This document shows positions 1-5,913 of a stretch of DNA of 10,389 nucleotides, piece by piece. The stretch's first letter is position 1. Every line of letters starts with the position of its first letter. Under the pieces are notes generated by a model, which searched no databases, was not told the origin of the DNA, and was given only the letters and a program-made list of their open reading frames with translations. A program made the translations under genes and the position numbers. This DNA is from Caldifarciminota bacterium (GTDB lineage Bacteria; Hydrothermota; Hydrothermia; B15-G9; WFZT01), in assembly GCA_026986655.1 (NCBI GenBank), contig JALSOD010000181.1, positions 1 through 10,389 of the forward strand, in the 5' to 3' direction.

Positions 1-650
1 AACTTTTTCTTGAGAAATCTATCCATACCAGAGTAAATCATGGCTAAACCCATTGTGTCAGTTACCCCATGTGTCATGATTAACAGCCACAGATTAAATC
101 CTGCAATTACAAATATTAATCCTAATCCGAGACCTACAATGCCTGTACTTAGTACACCGCTTTTCCCCTGATACATGTGTGGTAATCCAAATATAATGGA
201 GCTCAAAAACAGACCTGTGACTATCCCTAAATAACCTCCACCAAGAATTGTAATTAATCCTTTTAAAATGAATCCTCTAAAGACTACTTCTTCAATAACA
301 CTTACCCACAGCCAGACAAAAGGTATCCATTTTAATAGGAGTGTAAAATTTCCCCTCAGATTTTCGTAAGAGCTAAAATCATGACTTTTTCCGGTAAGCC
401 TTTCAGCTAAAGGCTCAAATACCACGGTAGAAGCCAGTGCCATTAAGATACCCAGAGCAAACCCAGTCAAAATAATTAATGGCCAGTTTACATGTCTGTA
501 GAAACCTAATTGAGTTAATCCCCCTGTTCTTATCAAAGAAACAGCTATAACAAGTAAAAATGCGACTATTTCACCTATTGCTGATTTCTTAATACCAGCA
601 ATGATCACGATTAAACTGACGAATCCAATTATGAACAAATCTCCTGCCAT
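1..650 (-). CDS. CPBP (CAAX-type) intramembrane metalloprotease, partial
   Basis: I translated this by hand from the - strand. 216 codons are visible from the ATG at 650-648, and the frame is still open at the window edge, so the C-terminus is missing. The protein is very hydrophobic with several membrane helices. It carries the CPBP/ABI signature in order: EExxxR at residues 120-125 (EEVVFR), FxxxH at 154-158 (FGLPH) and HxxxD at 194-198 (HGVTD). In this family these Glu and His residues form the membrane-embedded active site. Family members include CAAX-prenyl endopeptidases and bacterial proteases tied to bacteriocin immunity or surface-protein processing; the substrate here cannot be told. 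An AAGGGA sequence lies about 7 nt before the ATG, and an in-frame stop occurs at 665-663, so the start is well bounded. The gene is divergent from everything to its right. Family assignment is confident; the role is unknown. Confidence 0.88.
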   Translation of the reverse strand, partial: MAGDLFIIGFVSLIVIIAGIKKSAIGEIVAFLLVIAVSLIRTGGLTQLGFYRHVNWPLIILTGFALGILMALASTVVFEPLAERLTGKSHDFSSYENLRGNFTLLLKWIPFVWLWVSVIEEVVFRGFILKGLITILGGGYLGIVTGLFLSSIIFGLPHMYQGKSGVLSTGIVGLGLGLIFVIAGFNLWLLIMTHGVTDTMGLAMIYSGMDRFLKKK

Positions 651-737
651 CGTTAATTCCCTTTATGCTATTTCCTACTATAAGCAATTCTAAAACTTAA
701 ACGAGATTATTTAGATTATGCACCTGAGAAGGTACTT

Positions 738-836
738 ATGACAATAGGGAAGAGGTTCAAGGAGGTGAGTATGAATTTAATAGATTTTATGACAGAGGCA
801 TTACCCCCTCCTGACAAACCATTATTACATCTTTGA
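738..836 (+). CDS. possible mini-ORF of 21 or 32 residues with a strong SD
   Basis: A near-perfect SD, AAGGAGGTGA at 759-768, sits just before an ATG at 771 that opens a 21-codon frame ending TGA at 834-836. A second in-frame ATG at 738 would give 32 residues (starts MTIGKRFKEV) but has no comparable SD, so the ATG at 771 is the likelier start. The peptide is Pro-rich near its end (EALPPPDK) and I do not recognise it. TTATGACA is repeated 51 bp apart, covering both the upstream ATG and an internal Met. The frame could be a leader peptide, a small protein, or the remnant of a decayed gene. The SD is the only solid evidence. Confidence 0.3.
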   Translation: MTIGKRFKEVSMNLIDFMTEALPPPDKPLLHL

Positions 837-857
837 CAAAAAGGGATACAGGGGATT
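804..857. repeat. possible degenerate CCTCCT...GGGGATTT hairpin-type repeat
   Basis: A pyrimidine-rich block (CCCCCTCCTGAC) and a purine-rich block (AAAAAGGG, then GGGGATTT) flank a short A/T-rich middle. The layout resembles the CCTCCT and GGGGATTT blocks between the PsiE-like gene and nuoA at about 8698-8763. The match is partial and was found by eye. Confidence 0.25.
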
Positions 858-898
858 TCCACCTTGCTTATATTTTCCGATCGCCCTCGTTCCTGAGA

Positions 899-927
899 TT
901 GAAAAAAGGGGGATAAAAATATAAAAT
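899..927 (+). promoter_or_regulatory. sigma70-type promoter for tRNA-Arg
   Basis: TTGAAA at 899-904 and TAAAAT at 922-927 are separated by 17 nt. The predicted transcription start, around 934, lies about 14 nt before the mature tRNA 5' end. The same transcript could continue into the small membrane-protein gene and the MBL gene. Confidence 0.55.
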
Positions 928-947
928 AATAGAGCTCTTTGAAATGT

Positions 948-1021
948 GCGCCCGTAGCTCAACAGGATAGAGCAGCGGATTTCTAATCCGCTGGTTGGGG
1001 GTTCGAGTCCCTCCGGGCGCG
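948..1021 (+). tRNA. tRNA-Arg (anticodon TCT)
   Basis: A full cloverleaf can be drawn. The acceptor arms GCGCCCG (948-954) and CGGGCGC (1014-1020) are perfectly paired. The D stem is GCTC/GAGC. The anticodon stem GCGGA/TCCGC holds the loop TTTCTAA with TCT at 982-984. The T loop is TTCGAGT on a 5-bp stem with one G-T pair. The discriminator base is G1021. The 3' CCA is not encoded (CTT follows), so it must be added by CCA-adding enzyme. UCU reads AGA/AGG codons; A37 follows an anticodon ending in U, the context for t6A. Confidence 0.97.
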
Positions 1022-1034
1022 CTTCTTTTATTGC

Positions 1035-1298
1035 ATGGAACGATATTCGACGCTCATAGCTATTTCCCGCATTTTCAAGTACCTCGCCTGGGTCCTCTCA
1101 GTAATGATTGTCATTGGTGGTTTTGCCAGCATTTCCAAATTTGGTGTTTCATTCTTTATCTTTTCTATCTTTTATGGCTTTATCATCTTTATATTCTTTT
1201 ACTTTTTCTCCGAGATCACACTTGTGATTCTCGACACCCATAAAAAACTCACAGAATTAAAATCACAAGGGGACAAAGGAGAAGATCACCTTGGTTAA
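1035..1298 (+). CDS. small two-helix membrane protein, hypothetical
   Basis: An 87-residue ORF begins 13 nt after the tRNA. Two hydrophobic segments are clear, about residues 17-36 and 39-58. They are followed by a short amphipathic, charged tail (SEITLVILDTHKKL, then Lys/Glu-rich). This plan, two helices and then a helix ending in charged residues, resembles small inner-membrane proteins common in bacteria, but I cannot name a family. There is no recognisable SD before ATG 1035; the 13-nt leader is pyrimidine-rich. An internal ATG at 1104 is an alternative start but would cut off helix 1. The last 8 nt overlap the TTG start of the MBL gene, which suggests translational coupling. The overlap and the membrane-like composition are why I take it as real. 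The ORF in the overlapping frame is a shadow. Confidence 0.65.
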   Translation: MERYSTLIAISRIFKYLAWVLSVMIVIGGFASISKFGVSFFIFSIFYGFIIFIFFYFFSEITLVILDTHKKLTELKSQGDKGEDHLG

Positions 1299-2679
1299 AA
1301 TCAAATTTTTAGGTGCAGCCGGTACAGTTACAGGCTCCATGTATCTTTTTGATGTTGATGGAAGGAAATTTCTCCTTGAATCCGGTATGTTTCAGGGAGA
1401 ACATGAGATTGAAGAGAGGAATTACAACGAGTTTCCATTTGATCCGGCTGAGATAGAATACGTTATCATTACTCATGGACATCTTGACCACCTCGGACTT
1501 GTTCCGAAGCTGGTTGCCGAAGGGTTCAACGGGGAAATAATAACCACCCCAGCGACGCGTGACATTGCATCTATAATGCTCCTTGATGCAGCAAAATTGC
1601 AGGAAGAAGAAGCCTATGCCCTGTCAAAGAGAAATGAACGTCGTGGACTTCCTCCTGTAGAGCCATTGTATGATGTGTCAGATGCGGTCATGTCCCTCAG
1701 TAAATTTACGAAAATTGTCCATTATTCCAGACCTCTTACACTCTTTGACTCGATAGAAATCACTTTTAGAGATGCCGGTCACATACTCGGTTCCGCATTT
1801 GTTGAAATGAATTTTAAAAACGGCCCGAAGTTTGTCTTTTCCGGTGACCTTGGAAACTACAACAAGCCAATCGTTCGAGATCCTGATGCACCTGTCATGA
1901 AAGACGCGGACTACGTAATGATGGAGACAACTTATGGAGATAGAGTTCACAAGAGTGTCGAGGAATCGGTTAGGGAGCTAAAAGAGGCTATTCAGGACAC
2001 ATTTGAAAGGGGTGGAAACGTTATCATTCCGTCCTTTGCTCTTGAACGTGCTCAGGATATTCTTTACTTCTTAAGAGAATTTTATGAGCAGGGAGAGTTA
2101 CCAAAAGGGACAAAGGTATTCCTGGACTCGCCTCTTGCAATTTCAGCGACAAGAATTTTTAAAGCTCACCCTGAGTGCTATGATGATGAGGCAAGAGAGC
2201 TTCTGAAAGAGCATAAGGATCCGTTTACCTTCCCGGGGTTGAGGTTTACTCGCTCCGTTGAGGAATCAAAGAAGATCAACGATATAAAATCAGGTGCAAT
2301 TATCATCGCTGGTTCTGGGATGTGCACGGGTGGTCGTGTGAAACATCATCTGAAGCATAACCTCTGGCGTAAGGAGTCCAGTGTGGTGTTTGTGGGGTAT
2401 CAGGCCCGTGGCACCCTTGGACGGAAGATCATAGAAGGGCACGAATCCGTTATCATTTACGGTGAAGAGGTTAAAGTCAGAGCAAAGGTTTATACAATCA
2501 ATGGTTTCTCTTCTCATGCAGGTAAGGACGGTCTTCTTGACTGGGCACGTAAATTTGATGATCCAACTTTTGTCCTTGTTCACGGTGAGCCGGAGTCCAG
2601 AGAGGCATTTGCGAAGAGTCTGGAGGCCGAGGGCAAAAGGACATTTATCCCTGAATATTTGGAGGAAAAAGAACTTTAG
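1291..2679 (+). CDS. MBL-fold/beta-CASP ribonuclease-family protein
   Basis: The 462-residue length is typical of bacterial RNA-processing beta-CASP proteins related to CPSF73/Ysh1 and Thermus TTHA0252. Metallo-beta-lactamase motifs are intact: HGHLDH at residues 62-67 (motif 2), H164 in GHILGS (motif 3) and D186 in SGDLG (motif 4). The beta-CASP motifs follow: METTYGD at 211-217 (motif A), GRVKHHLKHNL around 348-358 (motif B His) and SSHAG with H409 (motif C). A C-terminal VHGEPES is also typical. These residues bind two zinc ions and cleave RNA phosphodiester bonds, endo- and/or 5' exonucleolytically; the RNA target here is unknown. No separate KH domain is seen. The start is TTG, supported by AAGGAG at 1276-1281 and by the conserved N-terminus (FLGAAGTVTGS). 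It overlaps the upstream membrane-protein gene by 8 nt. Confidence 0.93.
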   Translation: MVKIKFLGAAGTVTGSMYLFDVDGRKFLLESGMFQGEHEIEERNYNEFPFDPAEIEYVIITHGHLDHLGLVPKLVAEGFNGEIITTPATRDIASIMLLDAAKLQEEEAYALSKRNERRGLPPVEPLYDVSDAVMSLSKFTKIVHYSRPLTLFDSIEITFRDAGHILGSAFVEMNFKNGPKFVFSGDLGNYNKPIVRDPDAPVMKDADYVMMETTYGDRVHKSVEESVRELKEAIQDTFERGGNVIIPSFALERAQDILYFLREFYEQGELPKGTKVFLDSPLAISATRIFKAHPECYDDEARELLKEHKDPFTFPGLRFTRSVEESKKINDIKSGAIIIAGSGMCTGGRVKHHLKHNLWRKESSVVFVGYQARGTLGRKIIEGHESVIIYGEEVKVRAKVYTINGFSSHAGKDGLLDWARKFDDPTFVLVHGEPESREAFAKSLEAEGKRTFIPEYLEEKEL

Positions 2680-2766
2680 ATGTTTCCCTCTTCACTGTAG
2701 ATTATCTGCTGATAAGCGTGAGCTGATCTTAAAGTGCAAAGATTTGATATAGACATCTAAATTTTT
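2675..2766 (+). terminator. long-range stem with U-run after the MBL gene (possible structured terminator)
   Basis: TTTAGATGT (2675-2683, containing the stop codon) is perfectly complementary to ACATCTAAA (2753-2761), which is followed directly by TTTTT. The 69-nt interior contains a hairpin TTATC-TGCT-GATAA (2702-2715) and a short AGC-GTGA-GCT hairpin with a GNRA-type loop (2715-2724). This could be an unusual branched terminator or a 3' RNA element. A simple intrinsic terminator is not present. Confidence 0.3.
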
Positions 2767-2797
2767 CTTCATCCAATTTTGAGGGATAAAAATTTCC

Positions 2798-2827
2798 CTG
2801 ACAAAAAATTCAGATGATTCCTATCTT
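2798..2827 (+). promoter_or_regulatory. possible promoter for the DUF177-FTCD-PHP genes
   Basis: CTGACA at 2798-2803 and TATCTT at 2822-2827, spaced 18 nt, are the best sigma70-like pair in the 267-nt gap before DUF177. The match is moderate. It would give a leader of about 110 nt. Confidence 0.3.
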
Positions 2828-2882
2828 AGTGGATTTTGAATCTCCTATCTGTCACGTCTCATGTTTTCTGCCCCTTCTCTCT

Positions 2883-2896
2883 AATGCTTGAGCATT
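2883..2896. promoter_or_regulatory. 14-bp palindrome AATGCTTGAGCATT upstream of DUF177
   Basis: The arms AATGCT and AGCATT are perfect with a 2-nt centre. A second, overlapping inverted repeat, TTGAGC (2888-2893) with GCTCAA (2907-2912), could form an alternative stem. It lies about 50 nt before the TTG start and could be an operator or a leader hairpin. Confidence 0.3.
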
Positions 2897-2933
2897 CCCC
2901 GGATTGGCTCAATCATATTAACATTCCATTAAA

Positions 2934-2943
2934 AGGGGTGATC
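2934..2943 (+). promoter_or_regulatory. SD that fixes the TTG start of DUF177
   Basis: The run AAAAGGGGTGATC at 2931-2943 differs at one base from the full anti-SD complement AAAGGAGGTGATC. It ends 3 nt before TTG 2947. This is the main reason for rejecting the longer upstream ORF start at 2836. Confidence 0.75.
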
Positions 2944-2946
2944 AAA

Positions 2947-3474
2947 TTGAAACTTCAGCTTGAGGATCTCAAACCAGGTTTAAATGAGTTCTGGGCCACT
3001 TACAGCGAGGAGGATCTTGAGCTCCAGAACACTGATTTTGAGCTTGTAGGTACTCTTGATCTCTACATTCAGGCCTACAAATCTGGCAAGAATGTTAAAT
3101 TGACCCTCGAGGCAACCTACAAGTTAAAATTAACATGTGCGCGCTGCCTTGAAAATTTCGAAAGGGAATTCAAAGAGAAAGAAACCTATTACATTAAGGT
3201 TGGCAAAGAACCCTTCTCTGAAGAAAAATCGTTGAAGGATAGAGACATTTTTACACAGTTTATTGAAACTGAAGAGATTGATGTTGTTCCGTTTATCAGG
3301 GAGATCGTCATTCTGTCAGTACCTATGAAGCCACTTTGTAAGCCGGATTGTAGGGGTCTATGTCCTGTTTGTGGTGCCAACTGGAATTACGAGACATGTG
3401 AACACATGAATCAGACAAAAATAGACCCAAGGATGTCAAAACTTCTGGAATTAAAATCAAAACTCGGCCTGTAA
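2947..3474 (+). CDS. DUF177/YceD family protein (putative 23S rRNA accumulation factor)
   Basis: The protein has 175 residues from the TTG start and matches YceD/DUF177 in length and pattern. CARCL (C64, C67) is in the middle. A second cluster follows, CKPDCRGLCPVCG (C131, C135, C139, C142), then the typical near-end DPRMSKLLELK. The paired cysteine motifs suggest a metal-binding knuckle, although only a subset of family members have it. In E. coli and plants the family is linked to 23S rRNA accumulation and ribosome assembly; the molecular activity is not settled. The open frame extends to 2836, but the extra 37 residues are not family-like and there is an excellent SD at 2947. In most bacteria the next gene is rpmF (L32). 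Here FTCD follows after 15 nt, so the usual partner is missing. Confidence 0.9.
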   Translation: MKLQLEDLKPGLNEFWATYSEEDLELQNTDFELVGTLDLYIQAYKSGKNVKLTLEATYKLKLTCARCLENFEREFKEKETYYIKVGKEPFSEEKSLKDRDIFTQFIETEEIDVVPFIREIVILSVPMKPLCKPDCRGLCPVCGANWNYETCEHMNQTKIDPRMSKLLELKSKLGL

Positions 3475-3489
3475 AAGGGAGGAGAAAAT

Positions 3490-5001
3490 ATGAAATTAGT
3501 TGAATGTGTTCCAAATTTTTCCGAGGGGAGAAGGGAAGAAGTTGTTAATCAAATTGTAGCAGAAATCACAAAGGTTCCAGGTGTCAAGCTCCTTGATAAA
3601 GAAATGGATCCTGATCACAATAGAAGTGTCATCACCTTTGTAGCACCACCAGAGGCGGCGGTTGAGGCAGCATTTAATGCCACAAAGAAGGCTGCCGAGT
3701 TGATAGACCTCAACAAACACAGGGGCGCACATCCTCGCATTGGAGCAACGGATGTAATTCCGTTTGTTCCTCTAAGGGATATCACTGTAGAGGAATGTGT
3801 GGAGCTGGCGAATAAGCTCGCAAAAAGAATTGCAGATGAGCTCAATATCCCTGTCTATCTTTACGAAGAGGCAGCCACAAGACCAGAGAGAAAAGACCTC
3901 GCCTGGATCAGAAAGGGCGAATTTGAGGGGCTAAGAGAGGCGATCAAAACTGATCCTCTCCGCAAGCCAGATTACGGTCCATCTGAGGTGCATCCAACTG
4001 CGGGTGCTACTGTTGTTGGAGTCAGGAAATTCCTGATTGCTTACAACGTAAACCTTGGCACGAATGACCTCTCCATTGCAAAAAAGATAGCCCGTAGGGT
4101 GAGGGCAAAACATGGTGGTCTTTCGGCAGTTAAGGCTCTTGGATTTGAGCTAAAAAATCGCGGCATAGTTCAGGTCTCCATGAACCTTGTCGATTTTGAA
4201 AAATCTCCTGTTTATCTTGCCTTTGAGCTTGTCAGAATCCTTGCAGAAAGATACGGTGTGCCTGTGATCGGTTCGGAAGTTGTTGGTCTTATTCCTCAGA
4301 AGGCATTGACGCAGGTGGCTGATTTTTATCTAAGACTTGAGAATTTTAAAGAGGACCAGATTCTTGAAAACAAGCTTGGATATGACAATCCTGTTGAAGA
4401 ATTTGTAACTGAACTGTCCCTTGCTACTCCAACGCCTGGCGGCGGGGCTGCGTCGGCACTTTCTCTTGCCCTGTCCTACGCTTTGCTTTCTATGGTGGCC
4501 GGTCTCACATTGAAGAGTAAAAAATACAAAGATTACCATGTATCAATGAAGAAGATTCAAGAAAAGGCGTATGTCGGGATAAAAAAGGCCCTCACACTAA
4601 TGAAGGAAGATTCGGAGGCATTTAATGAGGTGATGGCAGCATTTAAACTACCAAAAGGTACTTCTGAGGAAAAAGAAAAACGGACCGAAGCTATTCAGAA
4701 TGCACTCAAAAAAGCTACAGATGTGCCACTTGTAACCATGGAAAGGGCGTACGAAACAATAGATCTCCTCAGAGAACTATTTGTACATGGAAATAAAAAT
4801 GCCATTTCAGACGTTGGTGTTGCGGCTCTCCAGGCAAGAAGTGCCTACGATGGAGCAAAGATGAACGTTCTCATCAATATAAGCTCAATAAAAGATGCCA
4901 ACTTTGTCTCTCAGGTCAAATCAAAGCTTGAGAGGATGGATAAAGATTTCTACACTTCAATCGACGAAATAGTGAAAGGAGTAATTGAATCGATGGGGTA
5001 G
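3490..5001 (+). CDS. bifunctional glutamate formimidoyltransferase / formimidoyl-THF cyclodeaminase
   Basis: The 503 residues carry both activities (EC 2.1.2.5 and 4.3.1.4). The formiminotransferase N-terminal subdomain spans about 1-180 (start ECVPNFSEGR). Its catalytic His is H81 in GAHPRIGATDV, equivalent to human H82. The C-terminal subdomain spans about 181-295. The helical cyclodeaminase domain is about 301-503 and begins with the glycine-rich folate-site motif TPTPGGGAASA at 312-322. Mammalian FTCD is about 541 residues, so this is a complete compact fusion. The enzyme takes the formimino group from N-formimino-glutamate (histidine degradation) onto tetrahydrofolate, then releases ammonia to give 5,10-methenyl-THF. 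It is cytosolic. AGGGAGGAG ends 5 nt before the ATG. No other hut genes are in the window. Its end overlaps the PHP reading frame. Confidence 0.95.
   Translation: MKLVECVPNFSEGRREEVVNQIVAEITKVPGVKLLDKEMDPDHNRSVITFVAPPEAAVEAAFNATKKAAELIDLNKHRGAHPRIGATDVIPFVPLRDITVEECVELANKLAKRIADELNIPVYLYEEAATRPERKDLAWIRKGEFEGLREAIKTDPLRKPDYGPSEVHPTAGATVVGVRKFLIAYNVNLGTNDLSIAKKIARRVRAKHGGLSAVKALGFELKNRGIVQVSMNLVDFEKSPVYLAFELVRILAERYGVPVIGSEVVGLIPQKALTQVADFYLRLENFKEDQILENKLGYDNPVEEFVTELSLATPTPGGGAASALSLALSYALLSMVAGLTLKSKKYKDYHVSMKKIQEKAYVGIKKALTLMKEDSEAFNEVMAAFKLPKGTSEEKEKRTEAIQNALKKATDVPLVTMERAYETIDLLRELFVHGNKNAISDVGVAALQARSAYDGAKMNVLINISSIKDANFVSQVKSKLERMDKDFYTSIDEIVKGVIESMG
4975..4981 (+). promoter_or_regulatory. 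internal SD near the FTCD 3' end, for the PHP gene
   Basis: AAAGGAG lies inside the last FTCD codons. It is 7 nt before ATC 4989, the first codon of the PHP frame after its stop, and 11 nt before ATG 4993, which is in the FTCD frame. It suggests that real initiation takes place here. Confidence 0.5.
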
Positions 5002-5828
5002 TTGATTTACACACGCACACTACATGTTCGGACGGACTTTACCCACCTGAGCAGCTTATTGAGAAAGCTGCTCAGGTGGGTGTTAAGATAATTGCAGTCA
5101 CAGACCACGATACGGTTGCCTGTCTTGATCGAGCAATTGAACACGGTAAGAGATTTGGTCTTGAGGAAGTTGTTCCCGGCGTAGAACTTTCAACTGAAGA
5201 GAACAAGCGTGAAGTTCATATCCTTGGTTACTACATGGATTACAGAGATACAGATTTTCTTGAGGCACTAAAGGTTTTCAGAAATGCACGCCTTGAGAGA
5301 GCCAGGAAAATGGCAAAGATATTGCGGGATCTTGGAATTGATATAGATTTTGACGAAATTTTGATGGCCGCGGGCAGTAGCATGAACATCGGACGACCTC
5401 ATGTGGCAAAGGTGCTCGTAGAAAAGGGATACGTATCATCAACCCAGGAGGCTTTTGACCTTTACATTGCTGAAGGACGACCTGCCTATGTCCCGAAGTA
5501 CAAACTCACACCGGAGCAGGGGGTGGAGCTGATACTGAAGGCCGGAGGAATACCTGTTTACGCGCATCCAGGCAAGGCGGGTGATCCGGATCATGTAGTT
5601 TATCTTGTTAAATTTGGTCTCATGGGCGTGGAAGTCTGGCATCCTGAAAATTCGCTTGAGATCCAAAAAATTCTCCTCGAAATTGCCGATCGTTATAACC
5701 TTATTAAAACGGGTGGAACCGATTTTCACGGTGAGGGAAGAAGTAAGGCTCCTCTCGGCTCGATAGATGTGCCCATGGAAAGTTACGAGGAGCTAAAGAG
5801 GGCCCGCTCAGCAATGACCATGGATTGA
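4989..5828 (+). CDS. PHP-domain phosphoesterase (YciV/RNase AM-like)
   Basis: Homology clearly begins at or near 4998, earlier than any NTG codon in frame. DLHTHTTCSDG (HxH and SDG) is encoded at 5004-5036, and VTDHDT follows. Counting from 4989, other metal ligands are E66 (GVELS), H77 (EVHILGYY), H193 (AHPG), D245 and H247 (GTDFHGEG). All PHP motifs are therefore present for a trinuclear phosphoesterase. The pattern and length (279 residues) fit the YciV/TrpH group, which includes RNase AM and 3',5'-nucleotide bisphosphate phosphatases; the substrate is inferred. The frame has no ATG/GTG/TTG until GTG 5076, which would delete the HxH motif. Candidate starts are ATC 4989 behind a good SD, or entry by -1 slippage at GGGG (4995-4998) before the FTCD TAG. 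A missing G in the sequence would also explain it. A perfect 17-bp inverted repeat lies in the coding region. Confidence 0.88.
   Translation: MDGVVDLHTHTTCSDGLYPPEQLIEKAAQVGVKIIAVTDHDTVACLDRAIEHGKRFGLEEVVPGVELSTEENKREVHILGYYMDYRDTDFLEALKVFRNARLERARKMAKILRDLGIDIDFDEILMAAGSSMNIGRPHVAKVLVEKGYVSSTQEAFDLYIAEGRPAYVPKYKLTPEQGVELILKAGGIPVYAHPGKAGDPDHVVYLVKFGLMGVEVWHPENSLEIQKILLEIADRYNLIKTGGTDFHGEGRSKAPLGSIDVPMESYEELKRARSAMTMD
5041..5081. repeat. perfect 17-bp inverted repeat inside the PHP gene
   Basis: The left arm ACCCACCTGAGCAGCTT (5041-5057) is the exact reverse complement of AAGCTGCTCAGGTGGGT (5065-5081), with a 7-nt loop, ATTGAGA. A U-G pair can extend the base. There is no U-run after it, so it is not a standard terminator. 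It encodes the conserved stretch PPEQLIEKAAQVG and buries the first NTG codon (GTG 5076) in its 3' arm. Confidence 0.9.
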
Positions 5829-5846
5829 TGCTTGAATGACCCTCCT

Positions 5847-5874
5847 TTGATTTTTTCTCGATTGAATGTAAAAT
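5847..5874 (+). promoter_or_regulatory. possible promoter for mtnA-mtaB
   Basis: TTGATT at 5847-5852 and TAAAAT at 5869-5874 are 16 nt apart, giving a leader of about 33 nt. A direct repeat, CTCGATTGAA (5857-5866) and CTCGATTTGAA (5880-5890), flanks the -10 with 23-bp spacing and could be a regulator site. Confidence 0.45.
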
Positions 5875-5913
5875 AACAACTCGATTTGAACTACACAGTA
5901 GGGAGGAAAATTC

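Larger units (their letters stand above)
651..947. other. intergenic region between CPBP protease and tRNA-Arg
   Basis: No long gene is present. The stretch must hold the leftward promoter of the CPBP gene; TATAGT on the - strand at 682-677 is a possible -10, but no good -35 is seen. It also holds a mini-ORF with a strong SD, a C-rich/G-rich possible degenerate hairpin repeat at about 804-857, and the tRNA promoter. Confidence 0.6.

Noticed and set aside
721..728. CACCTGAG shared with the hairpin arm at 5044-5051
   Set aside because: An 8-base match with unrelated surroundings is expected by chance.
995..1243. 82-residue + strand ORF overlapping the tRNA
   Set aside because: It begins inside the tRNA and runs in the shifted frame of the two-helix membrane protein; its composition is that of a frame shadow.
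2836..2946. N-terminal extension of DUF177
   Set aside because: The extra 37 residues are not family-like, and a near-perfect SD sits directly before TTG 2947.
5041..5081. Intrinsic terminator at the FTCD end
   Set aside because: No U-run follows and it lies within the PHP coding sequence, so it is listed as an inverted repeat instead.
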